In this document: in pieces, positions 17,248-25,371 of the stretch | Layout of the letters: the number at the start of each line of letters is the position of its first letter | Position numbering within the stretch: the first letter of the stretch is position 1 | DNA from: Caballeronia sp. GAFFF1 | Lineage (GTDB): Bacteria; Pseudomonadota; Gammaproteobacteria; Burkholderiales; Burkholderiaceae | Length of the DNA stretch: 64,000 nucleotides | NCBI RefSeq assembly: GCF_023630705.1 | Contig: NZ_JALQEM010000036.1 | Span: 62,001 to 126,000 of the forward strand | Reading direction: 5' to 3' | Position numbers and translations under genes: made by a program | Notes under the pieces: model-generated | Database searches by the model: none | What the model saw: only the letters and a program-made list of their open reading frames with translations | Told to the model about the DNA's origin: nothing

Positions 17248-18975
17248 ATGAGTCGGCATTTTTCGGGTCGCGCAGTGCTCTCCTTGCTTGGCGCGGCGAT
17301 CGTCGCGGCGGCGATCGTCGTGGGATGCAGCGGGGGCGGTTCTTCATCGACGACGAGTTCCGTCGCGGCCGGCGGCAGTGCGGCGGCGCCGGCTTCGAGT
17401 TCTGCCCCGGCGTCGGGCGCGTCGGGCGCTTCCGGTGCGACCGCGGGCGGCACTCCGACGCAGCCGGTCACGCACCCGATGGACGTCGCCACGTATCACA
17501 ACGACATCGCGCGCACCGGCCAGCAACTCTTCGAATCCGTGCTCACGCCCGCGAACGTCAACGCCGCCGCGTTCGGCAAGCTCGCCGTCTTCGCGGCGGA
17601 CGGCCCCGTCGATGCGCAGCCGCTTTTCCTCGCCGCCGTGCCTATCGCGGGCGGCACGCACAACGTGCTGTATGTCGCGACCGAGAACGCGAGCGTCTTT
17701 GCGTTCGACGCGGACACCGGCGCCACGCTCTGGAAAGCGAGCACGCTTGCAAGCGGCGAGACGCCGAGCGACGACCACCGCTGCGGCCAGATCACGCCGA
17801 CCATCGGCATCACGGCGACGCCGGTCATCGACCGCGCGCGCGGCGCGATGTATGTCGTCGGCATGTCGAAAGACGGCGCGGGGCGCTATCACCAGCGCAT
17901 TCATGCGCTCGACATTGCCACGGGCGCCGAGCTTTTCGGCGGGCCGACGGAGATTGCGGCGTCGTATCCCGGCACCGGCGTGGGCAGCCAGAACGGACGC
18001 GTCGTCTTCGATCCGGGCCAATACGCCGAGCGCGCGTCGCTGCTGCTGCTGGGTGGCATCGTCTATACGGCGTGGACGTCGCATTGCGACATCATGCCGT
18101 ACACCGGCTGGGTGATCGGCTACAACGCTAGCACGCTGCAACAGGCGAGCGTGCTGAACGTCACGCCCAACGGACAGATGGGCGCGATCTGGATGAGCGG
18201 CGCGGGCCTCGCTTCGGATGGCGCGTCCATCTATTTTCTCGATGCGAACGGCACCTTCGACGCGACGCTCGACGGGCAGGGCATGCCGATTCACGCCGAT
18301 TTCGGCAACGGCTTCCTGAAGCTCGCGACGACGCCGACGCTCGCCGTCACCGACTACTTCCAGCCGTCGAACACGGTGCAGCAGTCGAGCGCGGACGAGG
18401 ATCTCGGTTCCGGCGGCGCGCTCGTGCTGCCCGATCTTCCTGACGCAAGCGGCGCGATCCACCATCTCGCGCTCGGCGCGGGCAAGAACTCGGTGATCTA
18501 CGTGGTCAACCGCGATTCGATGGGCAAGTTCGATTCGAACGCGGATCACATCTATCAGGAGGTCGTCGGGCAGATTCGCGGGCCGATGTTCGGCATGCCC
18601 GCGTACTTCAACCGGACCGTTTACTTCGGCGCGATTGGCGACAGCATCAAGGCGTTCACGATTACCGACGCGCGGCTCTCGTCCACGGCCGCGAGCCAGA
18701 CGCCGACGAGCTTCGGTGCGCCGGGCGCGACGCCGAGCGTGTCGGCAAACGGCGCGGCGAACGGCATCGTGTGGGCGGCAGAGAACGGCACGATCGCGGC
18801 GCTGCATGCGTACGACGCGACGAATCTCGCGCGCGAGTTGTACAACAGCCGACAGGCCGGCGCGCGCGACCAGTTCGGCCAGGGCAACAAGTTCATCACG
18901 CCGACGATTGCGAACGGCAAGGTGTACGTGGGCACGCGAAGCGGCGTGGGTGTGTTCGGACTGCTTCCGCGATAG
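17248..18975 (+). CDS. PQQ-repeat (beta-propeller) lipoprotein
   Basis: The protein has 575 residues; AAGGAG lies 8 bases before ATG 17248. A lipoprotein signal ends at Cys27 in VVGCSGGG, followed by a Ser/Ala/Gly-rich linker to about residue 75. The rest shows repeated propeller blades (VLYVATENASVFAFDADTGA, YVVNRDSMGKFDSNADHIYQ, IVWAAENGTIAALHAYDATN). These resemble PQQ-type repeats, but a bound PQQ or catalytic site is not evident. Likely anchored in an outer or inner membrane leaflet facing the periplasm. Enzymatic activity is unproven; a structural propeller is equally possible. Confidence 0.75.
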   Translation: MSRHFSGRAVLSLLGAAIVAAAIVVGCSGGGSSSTTSSVAAGGSAAAPASSSAPASGASGASGATAGGTPTQPVTHPMDVATYHNDIARTGQQLFESVLTPANVNAAAFGKLAVFAADGPVDAQPLFLAAVPIAGGTHNVLYVATENASVFAFDADTGATLWKASTLASGETPSDDHRCGQITPTIGITATPVIDRARGAMYVVGMSKDGAGRYHQRIHALDIATGAELFGGPTEIAASYPGTGVGSQNGRVVFDPGQYAERASLLLLGGIVYTAWTSHCDIMPYTGWVIGYNASTLQQASVLNVTPNGQMGAIWMSGAGLASDGASIYFLDANGTFDATLDGQGMPIHADFGNGFLKLATTPTLAVTDYFQPSNTVQQSSADEDLGSGGALVLPDLPDASGAIHHLALGAGKNSVIYVVNRDSMGKFDSNADHIYQEVVGQIRGPMFGMPAYFNRTVYFGAIGDSIKAFTITDARLSSTAASQTPTSFGAPGATPSVSANGAANGIVWAAENGTIAALHAYDATNLARELYNSRQAGARDQFGQGNKFITPTIANGKVYVGTRSGVGVFGLLPR

Positions 18976-19017
18976 ACCCGGTGCTGTCATCGCTTCGTCG
19001 AGAGTGAGAGAGATCGA

Positions 19018-19398
19018 ATGAACGCATCGCAACGCATCGACCAGTTGATCGCCGAACTGACGGACTGGCGCGGGCAGACCTTCGCCCGTGTGCGCGAAAG
19101 CATCCTCGATGCCGATCCCGAGATCGTCGAGGAGTGGAAGTACATGGGAAGCCCAGTGTGGTATCGCGACGGCATGATCGCGGTCGCCAACGCGCACAAG
19201 GGCAAAGTGAAGGTGACGTTCGCTCATGGCGCGTCGATTGCCGATCCCGACGGGCTGTTCAACGCGGGACTGGAAGGCAACGCGCGACGCGCCATCGATT
19301 TCTTCGAAGGCGATACGGTCGATGCGGCGCGGCTATCGCGCTTGGTGCGCGCGGCGATCGAGTTCAATCAGGGGAAAGCGAAGAAGTCGGGGAAGTGA
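19018..19398 (+). CDS. DUF1801-family protein
   Basis: The protein has 126 residues from ATG 19018. Motifs of the DUF1801/YdhG fold are visible: ADPEIVEEWKYMGSPVWYRD, VKVTFAHGASIADPDGLFN and the C-terminal LVRAAIEFNQGKAKKSG. These small alpha/beta proteins are widespread and have no firmly established reaction. It follows the lipoprotein gene by 42 bases on the same strand. Confidence 0.75.
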   Translation: MNASQRIDQLIAELTDWRGQTFARVRESILDADPEIVEEWKYMGSPVWYRDGMIAVANAHKGKVKVTFAHGASIADPDGLFNAGLEGNARRAIDFFEGDTVDAARLSRLVRAAIEFNQGKAKKSGK

Positions 19399-19503
19399 GG
19401 GCGGGTTGGGCCGCTTCTGGCGTGAGGTACCGGCTTGGCCGTGCCGCCTCGACCTGTTGCGCGTTCACCCCGGACGGCTCTGATGCAACTGCGACCGAAG
19501 CGT

Positions 19504-19555
19504 TCTCGTAGCCGGCCGGCGTTCGCGAAAGTGCGCACTTCGCCGCGCCGCTTCC
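19504..19555 (-). pseudogene. Decayed fragment similar to the 3' end of the CoA-transferase gene
   Basis: By hand alignment, 19504-19555 matches 19702-19754 (inside the neighbouring CoA-transferase gene) at about four of five bases with one indel. On the minus strand it reads ALSRTPAGYENASVA, compared with QLTRTPAGYDRASVP in the intact gene. No longer copy is visible in 19399-19660, so this looks like the last trace of a tandem duplicate. The remainder of that spacer holds nothing I recognise. Confidence 0.5.
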
Positions 19556-19660
19556 CGGCCAACGTCAGTCAAGCGTCGTGAGGCGCGCTTCGCCCGTAGG
19601 AGCGAACCTCGGCAACTCCGGCCGCATCGACGGATGCGCTTCCATCGGCCAATCGCACCC

Positions 19661-21040
19661 TCACCAGCGCGCCTCCGACGTCCCCGGCGGCACCGACGCC
19701 CTGTCGTAGCCCGCCGGCGTGCGCGTGAGTTGCGCGCTCGGCCGCACCGCTTCCAGTTCGCCGAATCCCGATGGCACGCGCTCCAGAAACGCCGCGATAT
19801 CCGGCTTCTTCGCGCCCAGACCACCCTCGATCCGGCCGAGCCCGCGCAGCCAGTGTCCCGTCTGCGCCAGCGATACCTCCACATGCCAGCTTCCGCCTTC
19901 CCGCTGCTGCTTCCACAGCGCTGCCGCGGCGCCGAACGCCATCAGAAAGCCTGTCGCCATGTCGAGCATCTGCATCGGCAGCGCGCGAGGCTTGCCTGCG
20001 CCTTCTGCCTCGCCTTCGGCCGCGTTGAAGCCCATCGCGGTCTGAACGAGCGAGTCGAAGCCGCGCCGCCCGGCCCACGGGCCCTTCGTCCCGTAAGCCG
20101 ACAGCGACACCTGCACGATGCCCGGCCGCCGCGCCGCCAGTTCGTCCGGTCCGAAGCCGAGCGACGCCAGCCCGCCCGGCCGGTAGCCTTGCGAGAACAC
20201 ATGCGCCTCCCCGATCAGACGCCACAGCGCCGCGCGCCCGTCTTCCGAGCGCAAGTCGACATGGGCGGAGCGCTTGCCCCGGCTCGTATCGGCAATGGCG
20301 GAAATGTTCGGCAGATGCGGCGAATTCACGAGCATCACGTTAGCGCCGAACGCGGCGAGCGCGCGACCGCCGACCGGACCGGCCAGAATGCGCGTCAAAT
20401 CGAGGACGCGCACGCCGGAGAGCGGACGCGCCGTTTCGGGAAGTGGGGCAAGCGTGAGCGGCGGCGCATCGCCGATGCGCGTGAACGTCATCAGCGGCTG
20501 CCCGGCGAGCGCCTGACCTTGCGGCGTCGCGTCCCATTCGTCGAAGCGGCGCAGCTTGGTGACGACGAGACTGCGTTGCGCGCAGGCCTCCTCGAAGTCG
20601 CCCGCGCGCCAGTGGACGAGCGCGCGCTCGGCCTCGGCGCGCGTCGCCGTGGCCGGATCGAGACCGAGCACGCGCAACGCGCCGTCCTGATGGTGCGCGA
20701 AGTTTGCATGGATGCGCACGTAGCCGTCGGCGCAGCGGTAGAGCCCGGAAAACGGGCCCCACGTTTCCGGCTCCTTGCCGTCGAGCGTGAAGTAGCCGGT
20801 GCATTCGACGGCCGCGTGCGTCATATCGACCGCCACGCGCTGACGCGGCGCGCCGCGGATATGCGCGAGCTCGCAGGCGGCGAGGGCCGCTGCGGCGATG
20901 GTGGACTGCGCGGCCGTGCCGACCGCGAAGGTCGAAGGAAAGACCGGATCGTGCCCGGTCAGGTCGACGAACGAGAGCGCATCGCCGGGCAGACCGGCGA
21001 TGCGCCATAGGGAAGCGAGGGTTTCGAAGGAAGCGGTCAT
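19661..21040 (-). CDS. Family III CoA-transferase (CaiB/BaiF type)
   Basis: The protein has 459 residues. Family III signatures include LSGVRVLDLTRILAGPVGGR, the region carrying the catalytic Asp (SAIADTSRGKRSAHVDL), FSQGYRPGGLASLGFGPDEL and VQVSLSAYGTKGPWAGRRGF. The first 200 residues are a second, less typical CaiB-like segment containing VECTGYFTLDGKE. Such enzymes move CoA between carboxylic acids; the substrate here is unknown. Monocistronic, between two spacers that contain decayed sequence. Confidence 0.8.
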   Translation of the reverse strand: MTASFETLASLWRIAGLPGDALSFVDLTGHDPVFPSTFAVGTAAQSTIAAAALAACELAHIRGAPRQRVAVDMTHAAVECTGYFTLDGKEPETWGPFSGLYRCADGYVRIHANFAHHQDGALRVLGLDPATATRAEAERALVHWRAGDFEEACAQRSLVVTKLRRFDEWDATPQGQALAGQPLMTFTRIGDAPPLTLAPLPETARPLSGVRVLDLTRILAGPVGGRALAAFGANVMLVNSPHLPNISAIADTSRGKRSAHVDLRSEDGRAALWRLIGEAHVFSQGYRPGGLASLGFGPDELAARRPGIVQVSLSAYGTKGPWAGRRGFDSLVQTAMGFNAAEGEAEGAGKPRALPMQMLDMATGFLMAFGAAAALWKQQREGGSWHVEVSLAQTGHWLRGLGRIEGGLGAKKPDIAAFLERVPSGFGELEAVRPSAQLTRTPAGYDRASVPPGTSEARW

Positions 21041-21126
21041 GATGGGAGCGCGGCGACGAAAGATGCGCCATTGTCGCGCCGATTGGCGTCGGCTTCCCGC
21101 TACAGTGTTATCCGCGCTTGCCGGGC

Positions 21127-21420
21127 CGCTGGGACGCGGCAGCCGTGCCGTGCCGCCGTTGCGCCCCGGGCTCAGCGCCTTCAGCCGCAGGCGTGCGACG
21201 TCGCCGGTTGCGGGTCTTGCCAGAGTGGCTTCGGTCGGGGCCGCGCCATGCCGCCGATTCTGCGCCCCGGGCGTAGCACCTTCAGCTTAAGGCGCGGCGC
21301 CGCCGGTTGCGCGTCTCGCCGCACCGGCCTCGGACCGAGCCGAGCCGGCGACGAATCCTGCGCGTGCGCGTAGCGCCTTCAGCCGCGGCCCGTGCCGCGT
21401 CGCCGGACGCGTCGGCCGTA
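21127..21420. repeat. Three degenerate repeat units of about 100 bp
   Basis: Units begin near 21150 (TGCCGCCGTTGCGCCCCGGG), 21249 (TGCCGCCGATTCTGCGCCCC) and 21353 (more diverged). Each continues into GCGCCTTCAGCCGC or a variant (21175, 21276, 21373), then a GTCGCCGG or GCCGCCGG box (21200, 21301, 21399). Spacing is about 100 bases. The opening half recurs once more at 21609, beyond the zwf fragment. Too degenerate for a CRISPR or simple microsatellite. Confidence 0.5.
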
Positions 21421-21431
21421 GCTTCGACGCG

Positions 21432-21590
21432 ATGAAGCCGCTTTCGGCGCAGGACGTGGTGTTCGGGCAATATGAAGCCAGCGCGGCGGGACCGGGTTAT
21501 CGCGAAGAGCCGGGCGTCGCGAAGGACAGCCGCACCGAAACCTGTGCGGCGGCGCGCGTCTTCATGGAAAACTGGCGCTGGGCCGGCGGC
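21432..21590 (+). pseudogene. Fragment of glucose-6-phosphate dehydrogenase (zwf remnant)
   Basis: The plus-strand frame reads MKPLSAQDVVFGQYEASAAG and continues with PGYREEPGVAKDSRTETCAA and ARVFMENWRWAGG. This matches the mid-protein block of G6PDH (GQY...GY.EE.GV...S.TET.....NWRWAG). About 53 codons survive. The expected continuation VPFYLRTGKR is missing, and flanking sequence is repetitive rather than zwf. The Cys after TET and the loss of the VPF segment also suggest decay. It lies in the spacer between the CoA-transferase and the sugar-acid operon. Confidence 0.75.
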
Positions 21591-21634
21591 TTCAGTCCAA
21601 GCCGCGCCGTGCCGCCGATTCCGCGCCCCGCCGC
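21587..21634. repeat. 48-bp direct repeat partner of 21226-21273
   Basis: GCGGCTTCAGTC (21587) followed by GCCGCGCCGTGCCGCCGATT matches GTGGCTTCGGTC and GCCGCGCCATGCCGCCGATT at 21226-21273 with few differences. The two copies bracket the zwf fragment, about 360 bases apart. Confidence 0.5.
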
Positions 21635-21663
21635 AGCGAACCCGGCATGTCGCCTAGTCGACG

Positions 21664-21688
21664 ATGCCCCTGCCCGCGATATCGAGCG
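21664..21688. repeat. 25-bp repeat of the pdxA2 3' end
   Basis: 23 of 25 bases match 21781-21805 within the adjacent pdxA2 gene (shared core TGCCCGCGATATCGA). On the minus strand it reads DIAGRGIVD then a stop, compared with DIAGKGIAD in the gene. It lies 26 bases beyond the gene's stop. Confidence 0.4.
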
Positions 21689-21713
21689 GCGAGCACCCGC
21701 GCTCGATCACGTA

Positions 21714-22715
21714 TCACCCGCGCCGCGTCGCCAGTTCCGCGCCCTGACGCAGCGCTTCCAGCATGCTGCCTTCATCGGCAATGCCCTTGCCCGCGATATC
21801 GAACGCTGTGCCGTGATCCACCGACGTGCGGATCACATCCAGCCCGACGGTCACGTTCACGCCCGCTTCGAGCCCGAGCACCTTCACGGGGCCGTGTCCC
21901 TGATCGTGATACATCGCCACGACGAGATCGAAGTCGCCGCGCCCCGCGCGATAGAACAGCGTGTCGGCGGGCAGCGGGCCGGTCACGTCGAGACCGCGTT
22001 CCTGCAAGGCCTTCACCGCCGGGATGATCTTCTCCTCTTCCTCGCCATAGCCGAAAAGGCCGTTCTCGCCCGCATGCGGATTGATCCCGCACACGCCGAT
22101 GCGCGGCCTCTCGATGCCTGCCTTCTTCAGCGTCGCGTCGCCGCGCTCGATGGTGCGCTGCACGAGCCCCGGCTCGATCTTGCGGATCGCGTCGATGATG
22201 CCGATGTGCGTCGTCACGTGAATCACGCGCAGCTTCGGCGCGACCAGCATCATCGACACTTCGTCCACGCCCGTCAGATGCGCGAGCATCTCCGTGTGTC
22301 CCGGAAACTTGTGGCCGCCCGCGTGCAACGCTTCCTTGTTGAGCGGCGCGGTGCAGATGGCGTCGATCTGATTGGCCTGCGCCAGTTCGACCGCGCGGGC
22401 GATATAGCGGTAAGCGGCGTCGCCCGCGACCGGCGAGAGCTGGCCGAACGGCAGGTCGTCGGGAATCAGCCCGAGGTCGATGCAGTCGATCACGCCCGGT
22501 TCATAACGCGCCTCGGACGCGTCCTCGACGCGCCGCACGGTGGCCTTCACGCCGGTGATCTCGATGGCGCGCTCGAGGCGGCGCGCATCGCCGATCACGA
22601 GCGGACGGCACTGCTGGTAGACGGTGTCGTGCGCGAGGCTCTTGACGACGATTTCCGGGCCCACGCCGCTCGCGTCGCCCATCGTGATGCCGATTACGGG
22701 AAGATAGTTGGTCAT
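21714..22715 (-). CDS. pdxA2: PdxA2-type 4-phosphoerythronate/threonate dehydrogenase
   Basis: The protein has 333 residues from the ATG complementary to 22713-22715 (MTNYLPVIGITMGDASGVGP). PdxA-family motifs are present: GITMGDASGVGPEI, the metal-site region GHTEMLAHLTG, NPHAGENGLFG, MYHDQGHGPVK and SVDHGTAFDIAGKGIAD. In the threonate/erythronate pathway the enzyme oxidises the 4-phosphate and decarboxylates to dihydroxyacetone phosphate. The partner kinase gene lies 34 bases upstream. Pathway context, rather than sequence, favours this role over vitamin B6 synthesis. Confidence 0.85.
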   Translation of the reverse strand: MTNYLPVIGITMGDASGVGPEIVVKSLAHDTVYQQCRPLVIGDARRLERAIEITGVKATVRRVEDASEARYEPGVIDCIDLGLIPDDLPFGQLSPVAGDAAYRYIARAVELAQANQIDAICTAPLNKEALHAGGHKFPGHTEMLAHLTGVDEVSMMLVAPKLRVIHVTTHIGIIDAIRKIEPGLVQRTIERGDATLKKAGIERPRIGVCGINPHAGENGLFGYGEEEEKIIPAVKALQERGLDVTGPLPADTLFYRAGRGDFDLVVAMYHDQGHGPVKVLGLEAGVNVTVGLDVIRTSVDHGTAFDIAGKGIADEGSMLEALRQGAELATRRG

Positions 22716-22749
22716 GGTGATTGATAGATGTTGAGGGTTCGCGTGGTTT

Positions 22750-24078
22750 CTAGCGGGCGGCAACGGGCGAGGCCGCTGCGGCGTGTTCGTTCGAGAGGCC
22801 GCGCAGATGCCGGTACGCGCCATACAGCGCGTGCTCGCTGCCGAACGCGCCTGCCTTCGTGACGATGGCCGCGCCGCCCGCCGTGTCGCCCGCCGTGTTT
22901 GATGCGCCCGTCGTGGCCCGGCCGAGCGCGACGCCGGCTTCGATTTCGCGCACGAGTTCGAGGCTGCCGACGTTCGCGGCCGCGAGCATCGCGCGGGCGG
23001 TTTCGCCGCCGGTCGCGATCAGGCCGCCCAGCGCGTCGAAATGCGGCGCGACGAGCGCGGCAAGGGCAGTGGAAAGGCGCGCGCCTTCGGCGGGATCGAA
23101 GGCATCGTCGCGTCCGATTCGCACGATCAGATCCTGCCCGCCGCGCAAGGTTTCGCCGATGCGCTCGCCCCACGCGCGCCAGTCCGCGTGACGGTCGCCG
23201 TCGCGCAGCACCGCCGGCGGCAGGATAAATTCGACGATGCCCGCTTCGGTGCGCAGCATCGCGCATTGCCGCTCGGACACCGCCGACAGACTGCCGACCA
23301 GCGCGAGCACCGGGCCGCGCGCCACGTCTGCTGACGCATGCCGCGCCGCCGGCGCCTGGTCCGCAGCCGCTGCGAAGAGATCGGGCAGCGCCGCGAGTTC
23401 GCGCGCAAGTCCGCCCGAGCCGACCCAGAAGAACGGCGTATCGAGCGATGCGGTGATGCGCGCGAGCGCGGCGAGATCGTCGCTGGTTCCGGCATCGACG
23501 ATCAACGCGCCGATGCCTTCTGCCGCCGCCGTCGCGATGATCGCGGCGAGTGACTGCGGCTCGCCGCGCAGCGTGTCGAGCGCGACGTGGGCGGTCGAAA
23601 GGCCCGCCGCCTCGAGCATCGGCCCGAGGCGCGCGTCGCGCCCGGCGTGTTCGAGCTGCCACGTTTCCGTCTCTTCGAGCTGCACGCCATGCACGAACAC
23701 GATGCCGTCGCGCACGGCGCGGCCCGTGGCCGGAAACGCGGGCGCGACGATCGCCGGCCCGGCGAGACGCGCGAGCGCCGCGACTTCCGCGGTCCAGTTG
23801 CCGCGCAGCGTCGAATCGATTTTCTTGTACAGACGCCGGCCGGGCGCGCGCAGCGCCTGCCACGCATCGGCCACGCGCGCGCCGGCGTCGGCAGGCGCGA
23901 GACGGCGCGTGTCGGTGTCGGCGGCGATCACGGTGGCGTCGTCGAAGGGCGATGCGACGTCCAGCGTCACGACCGTCTTGCGCCCCGACGCCGCGAACGC
24001 GATGGCGCAGTCGGCAGCGCCCGAGAGGTCATCGGCCAGAATCAGCATGCTTGCTGCCTGGGCAGGCTGCGCGCTCAT
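22750..24078 (-). CDS. dtnK: Four-carbon acid sugar kinase (DUF1537; D-threonate/erythronate kinase type)
   Basis: The protein has 442 residues from the ATG complementary to 24076-24078, overlapping the stop of the transporter gene (ATGA). Family features are ADDLSGAADCAIAFAASGRK at the N-terminus, YKKIDSTLRGNW, and the C-terminal nucleotide-binding GGLIATGGETARAML and KAGAFG. It should phosphorylate a four-carbon sugar acid at O4 for PdxA2. The exact substrate (threonate or erythronate, D or L) cannot be read from sequence. Confidence 0.83.
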   Translation of the reverse strand: MSAQPAQAASMLILADDLSGAADCAIAFAASGRKTVVTLDVASPFDDATVIAADTDTRRLAPADAGARVADAWQALRAPGRRLYKKIDSTLRGNWTAEVAALARLAGPAIVAPAFPATGRAVRDGIVFVHGVQLEETETWQLEHAGRDARLGPMLEAAGLSTAHVALDTLRGEPQSLAAIIATAAAEGIGALIVDAGTSDDLAALARITASLDTPFFWVGSGGLARELAALPDLFAAAADQAPAARHASADVARGPVLALVGSLSAVSERQCAMLRTEAGIVEFILPPAVLRDGDRHADWRAWGERIGETLRGGQDLIVRIGRDDAFDPAEGARLSTALAALVAPHFDALGGLIATGGETARAMLAAANVGSLELVREIEAGVALGRATTGASNTAGDTAGGAAIVTKAGAFGSEHALYGAYRHLRGLSNEHAAAASPVAAR

Positions 24079-25082
24079 TGCGTGGCTCCCCGCTTGTCCC
24101 GCGCGCCGACCGCCACGCGCGCTTCGCTGCGTGCGTTCACGCGCTTGGCAATCGCGGCCGTGACGATCGGCGTGACGATGGCCGTCACGACCACGCATGC
24201 CGCGACGAGCAGCGTCGCGGACTTCGCCGCCGATTCGTAGACCGGATTGGCCGCCGCGATCAGCGCGGGAACCGCCGCCGCATTGCCTGCGGTATTGGCC
24301 GCCGCCGCGCCCGCCACGCCGGTGCCGCCCGTCAGACGGTCCGCGAAGTAGAGCGGAATGCCCGTCACGACGACCACCGCGAGCCCGAGCCCGATGCCGA
24401 GCAGCCCGGCCTGCCAGACCTTGTGCAAGTCGAGGCTCGCGCCCAGCGCCAGCGCGAAGAACGGGATCATCACCGGAACCGCGCGGCCGAGGAAGTCGCG
24501 CATGTCGCGGTCCAGATTGCCGAGCAACATGCCGATGGCGAGCGGCAGAATGCTGCCGACGAGCGTCGGCCACGGAAACGCCGAGAGGCCCGCGACGCCG
24601 AGCGTGACCATCGTGAGGAACGGACCCGATTCGAGCGACATGATCGTGTATGCGCCAACGTCTTCCGAGCGTCCGTACTGGCCCATCAGCGCCATGTAGA
24701 GGCCGCCGTTCGTGTCGTTCATCGCGGCGACGACGGCCAGCGTCGAGAGGCCTGCGAACATGCCGGAGCTGATCGGCTGCTCGCCGAGAAAATGCCCGAG
24801 CACGATGCCCGTCAGAATCGCCATGCCGACTTTCGTGGCGAAGAGCGCGCCGCCTTTCTTGAGCAGGTAGGGCGTCGCTTTCACGTCGATGCCCGCGCCC
24901 ATGCAGACATAGAAGACCGCGAGAATCGGCAGCGCGCCGGTGAAGAGCGCGTTCGTGAACGAGCCGAAGAACTTCGGCATGCCCGGCAGGAACGTCGCGA
25001 TGAGCGAGCCGATCAGAAGCGGAACGATCATCATGCCGCCGGGTACGCGCTCCACCGCGCGTTTGATGGGAATCTGGGCCAT
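24075..25082 (-). CDS. KdgT-family sugar-acid permease
   Basis: The protein has 335 residues from the ATG complementary to 25080-25082, with GGAG 8 bases upstream; it starts MAQIPIKRAVERVPGGMMIV as KdgT proteins do. About ten membrane helices are visible, with the family's MGAGIDVKATPYLLKKGG and AAANTAGNAAAVPALIAAAN motifs. KdgT itself imports 2-keto-3-deoxygluconate by proton symport. Next to dtnK and pdxA2 the substrate is more likely a four-carbon sugar acid. First gene of the operon. Confidence 0.85.
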   Translation of the reverse strand: MAQIPIKRAVERVPGGMMIVPLLIGSLIATFLPGMPKFFGSFTNALFTGALPILAVFYVCMGAGIDVKATPYLLKKGGALFATKVGMAILTGIVLGHFLGEQPISSGMFAGLSTLAVVAAMNDTNGGLYMALMGQYGRSEDVGAYTIMSLESGPFLTMVTLGVAGLSAFPWPTLVGSILPLAIGMLLGNLDRDMRDFLGRAVPVMIPFFALALGASLDLHKVWQAGLLGIGLGLAVVVVTGIPLYFADRLTGGTGVAGAAAANTAGNAAAVPALIAAANPVYESAAKSATLLVAACVVVTAIVTPIVTAAIAKRVNARSEARVAVGARDKRGATQ

Positions 25083-25109
25083 GGGTGTCTCCAGGAGGAT
25101 CTTGTCTGG

Positions 25110-25277
25110 TTCGATCAAGAAATGATTACATCGATCATTTCCAAGTGTATCGTTTGATCGAATCACGCGCAATTCGACGCCTCTAGGCGTTTACACTGAT
25201 CGAACCGCGCAAACGTTATGACAATTAATGATCGAACCGATCAAAATCGGTAGCGCGCGCTTTTGAAAACTCGATCA
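25110..25277. promoter_or_regulatory. Cluster of seven TGATCGA(A) boxes (putative DeoR-family operators)
   Basis: Half-sites lie at 25110-25117 (TTCGATCA), 25131-25137 (TCGATCA), 25155-25162 (TGATCGAA), 25197-25204 (TGATCGAA), 25229-25236 (TGATCGAA), 25238-25243 (CGATCA) and 25271-25277 (TCGATCA). 25229-25243 forms a tight inverted repeat, TGATCGAACCGATCA. They fill the region between the operon and the divergent repressor gene. Confidence 0.65.
25144..25172 (-). promoter_or_regulatory. Sigma70-type promoter of the sugar-acid operon
   Basis: On the minus strand TTGCGC (25172-25167), a 17-base spacer and TACACT (25149-25144) fit a sigma70 promoter, ending about 60 bases before the kdgT-like ATG. 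A TGATCGAA box lies within the spacer, so a bound repressor would block polymerase. Confidence 0.6.
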
Positions 25278-25371
25278 GCATTGCCCGCGCCCGAAAGCGC
25301 CGCCCGATTCGCTAAACTTGCGGACCGCCGCACGCAGCACGCGTCATCACGCTCAATCGAACAGGAACCGC

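Noticed and set aside
21432..22724. 430-codon plus-strand frame read as one intact gene
   Set aside because: Only the first 53 codons match a protein family (G6PDH); the remainder runs antisense through the intact pdxA2 gene.
22750..24573. 607-codon version of the DUF1537 kinase
   Set aside because: The upstream part overlaps the transporter gene in another frame; the start coupled to the transporter stop gives the usual kinase N-terminus ADDLSGAADCA.
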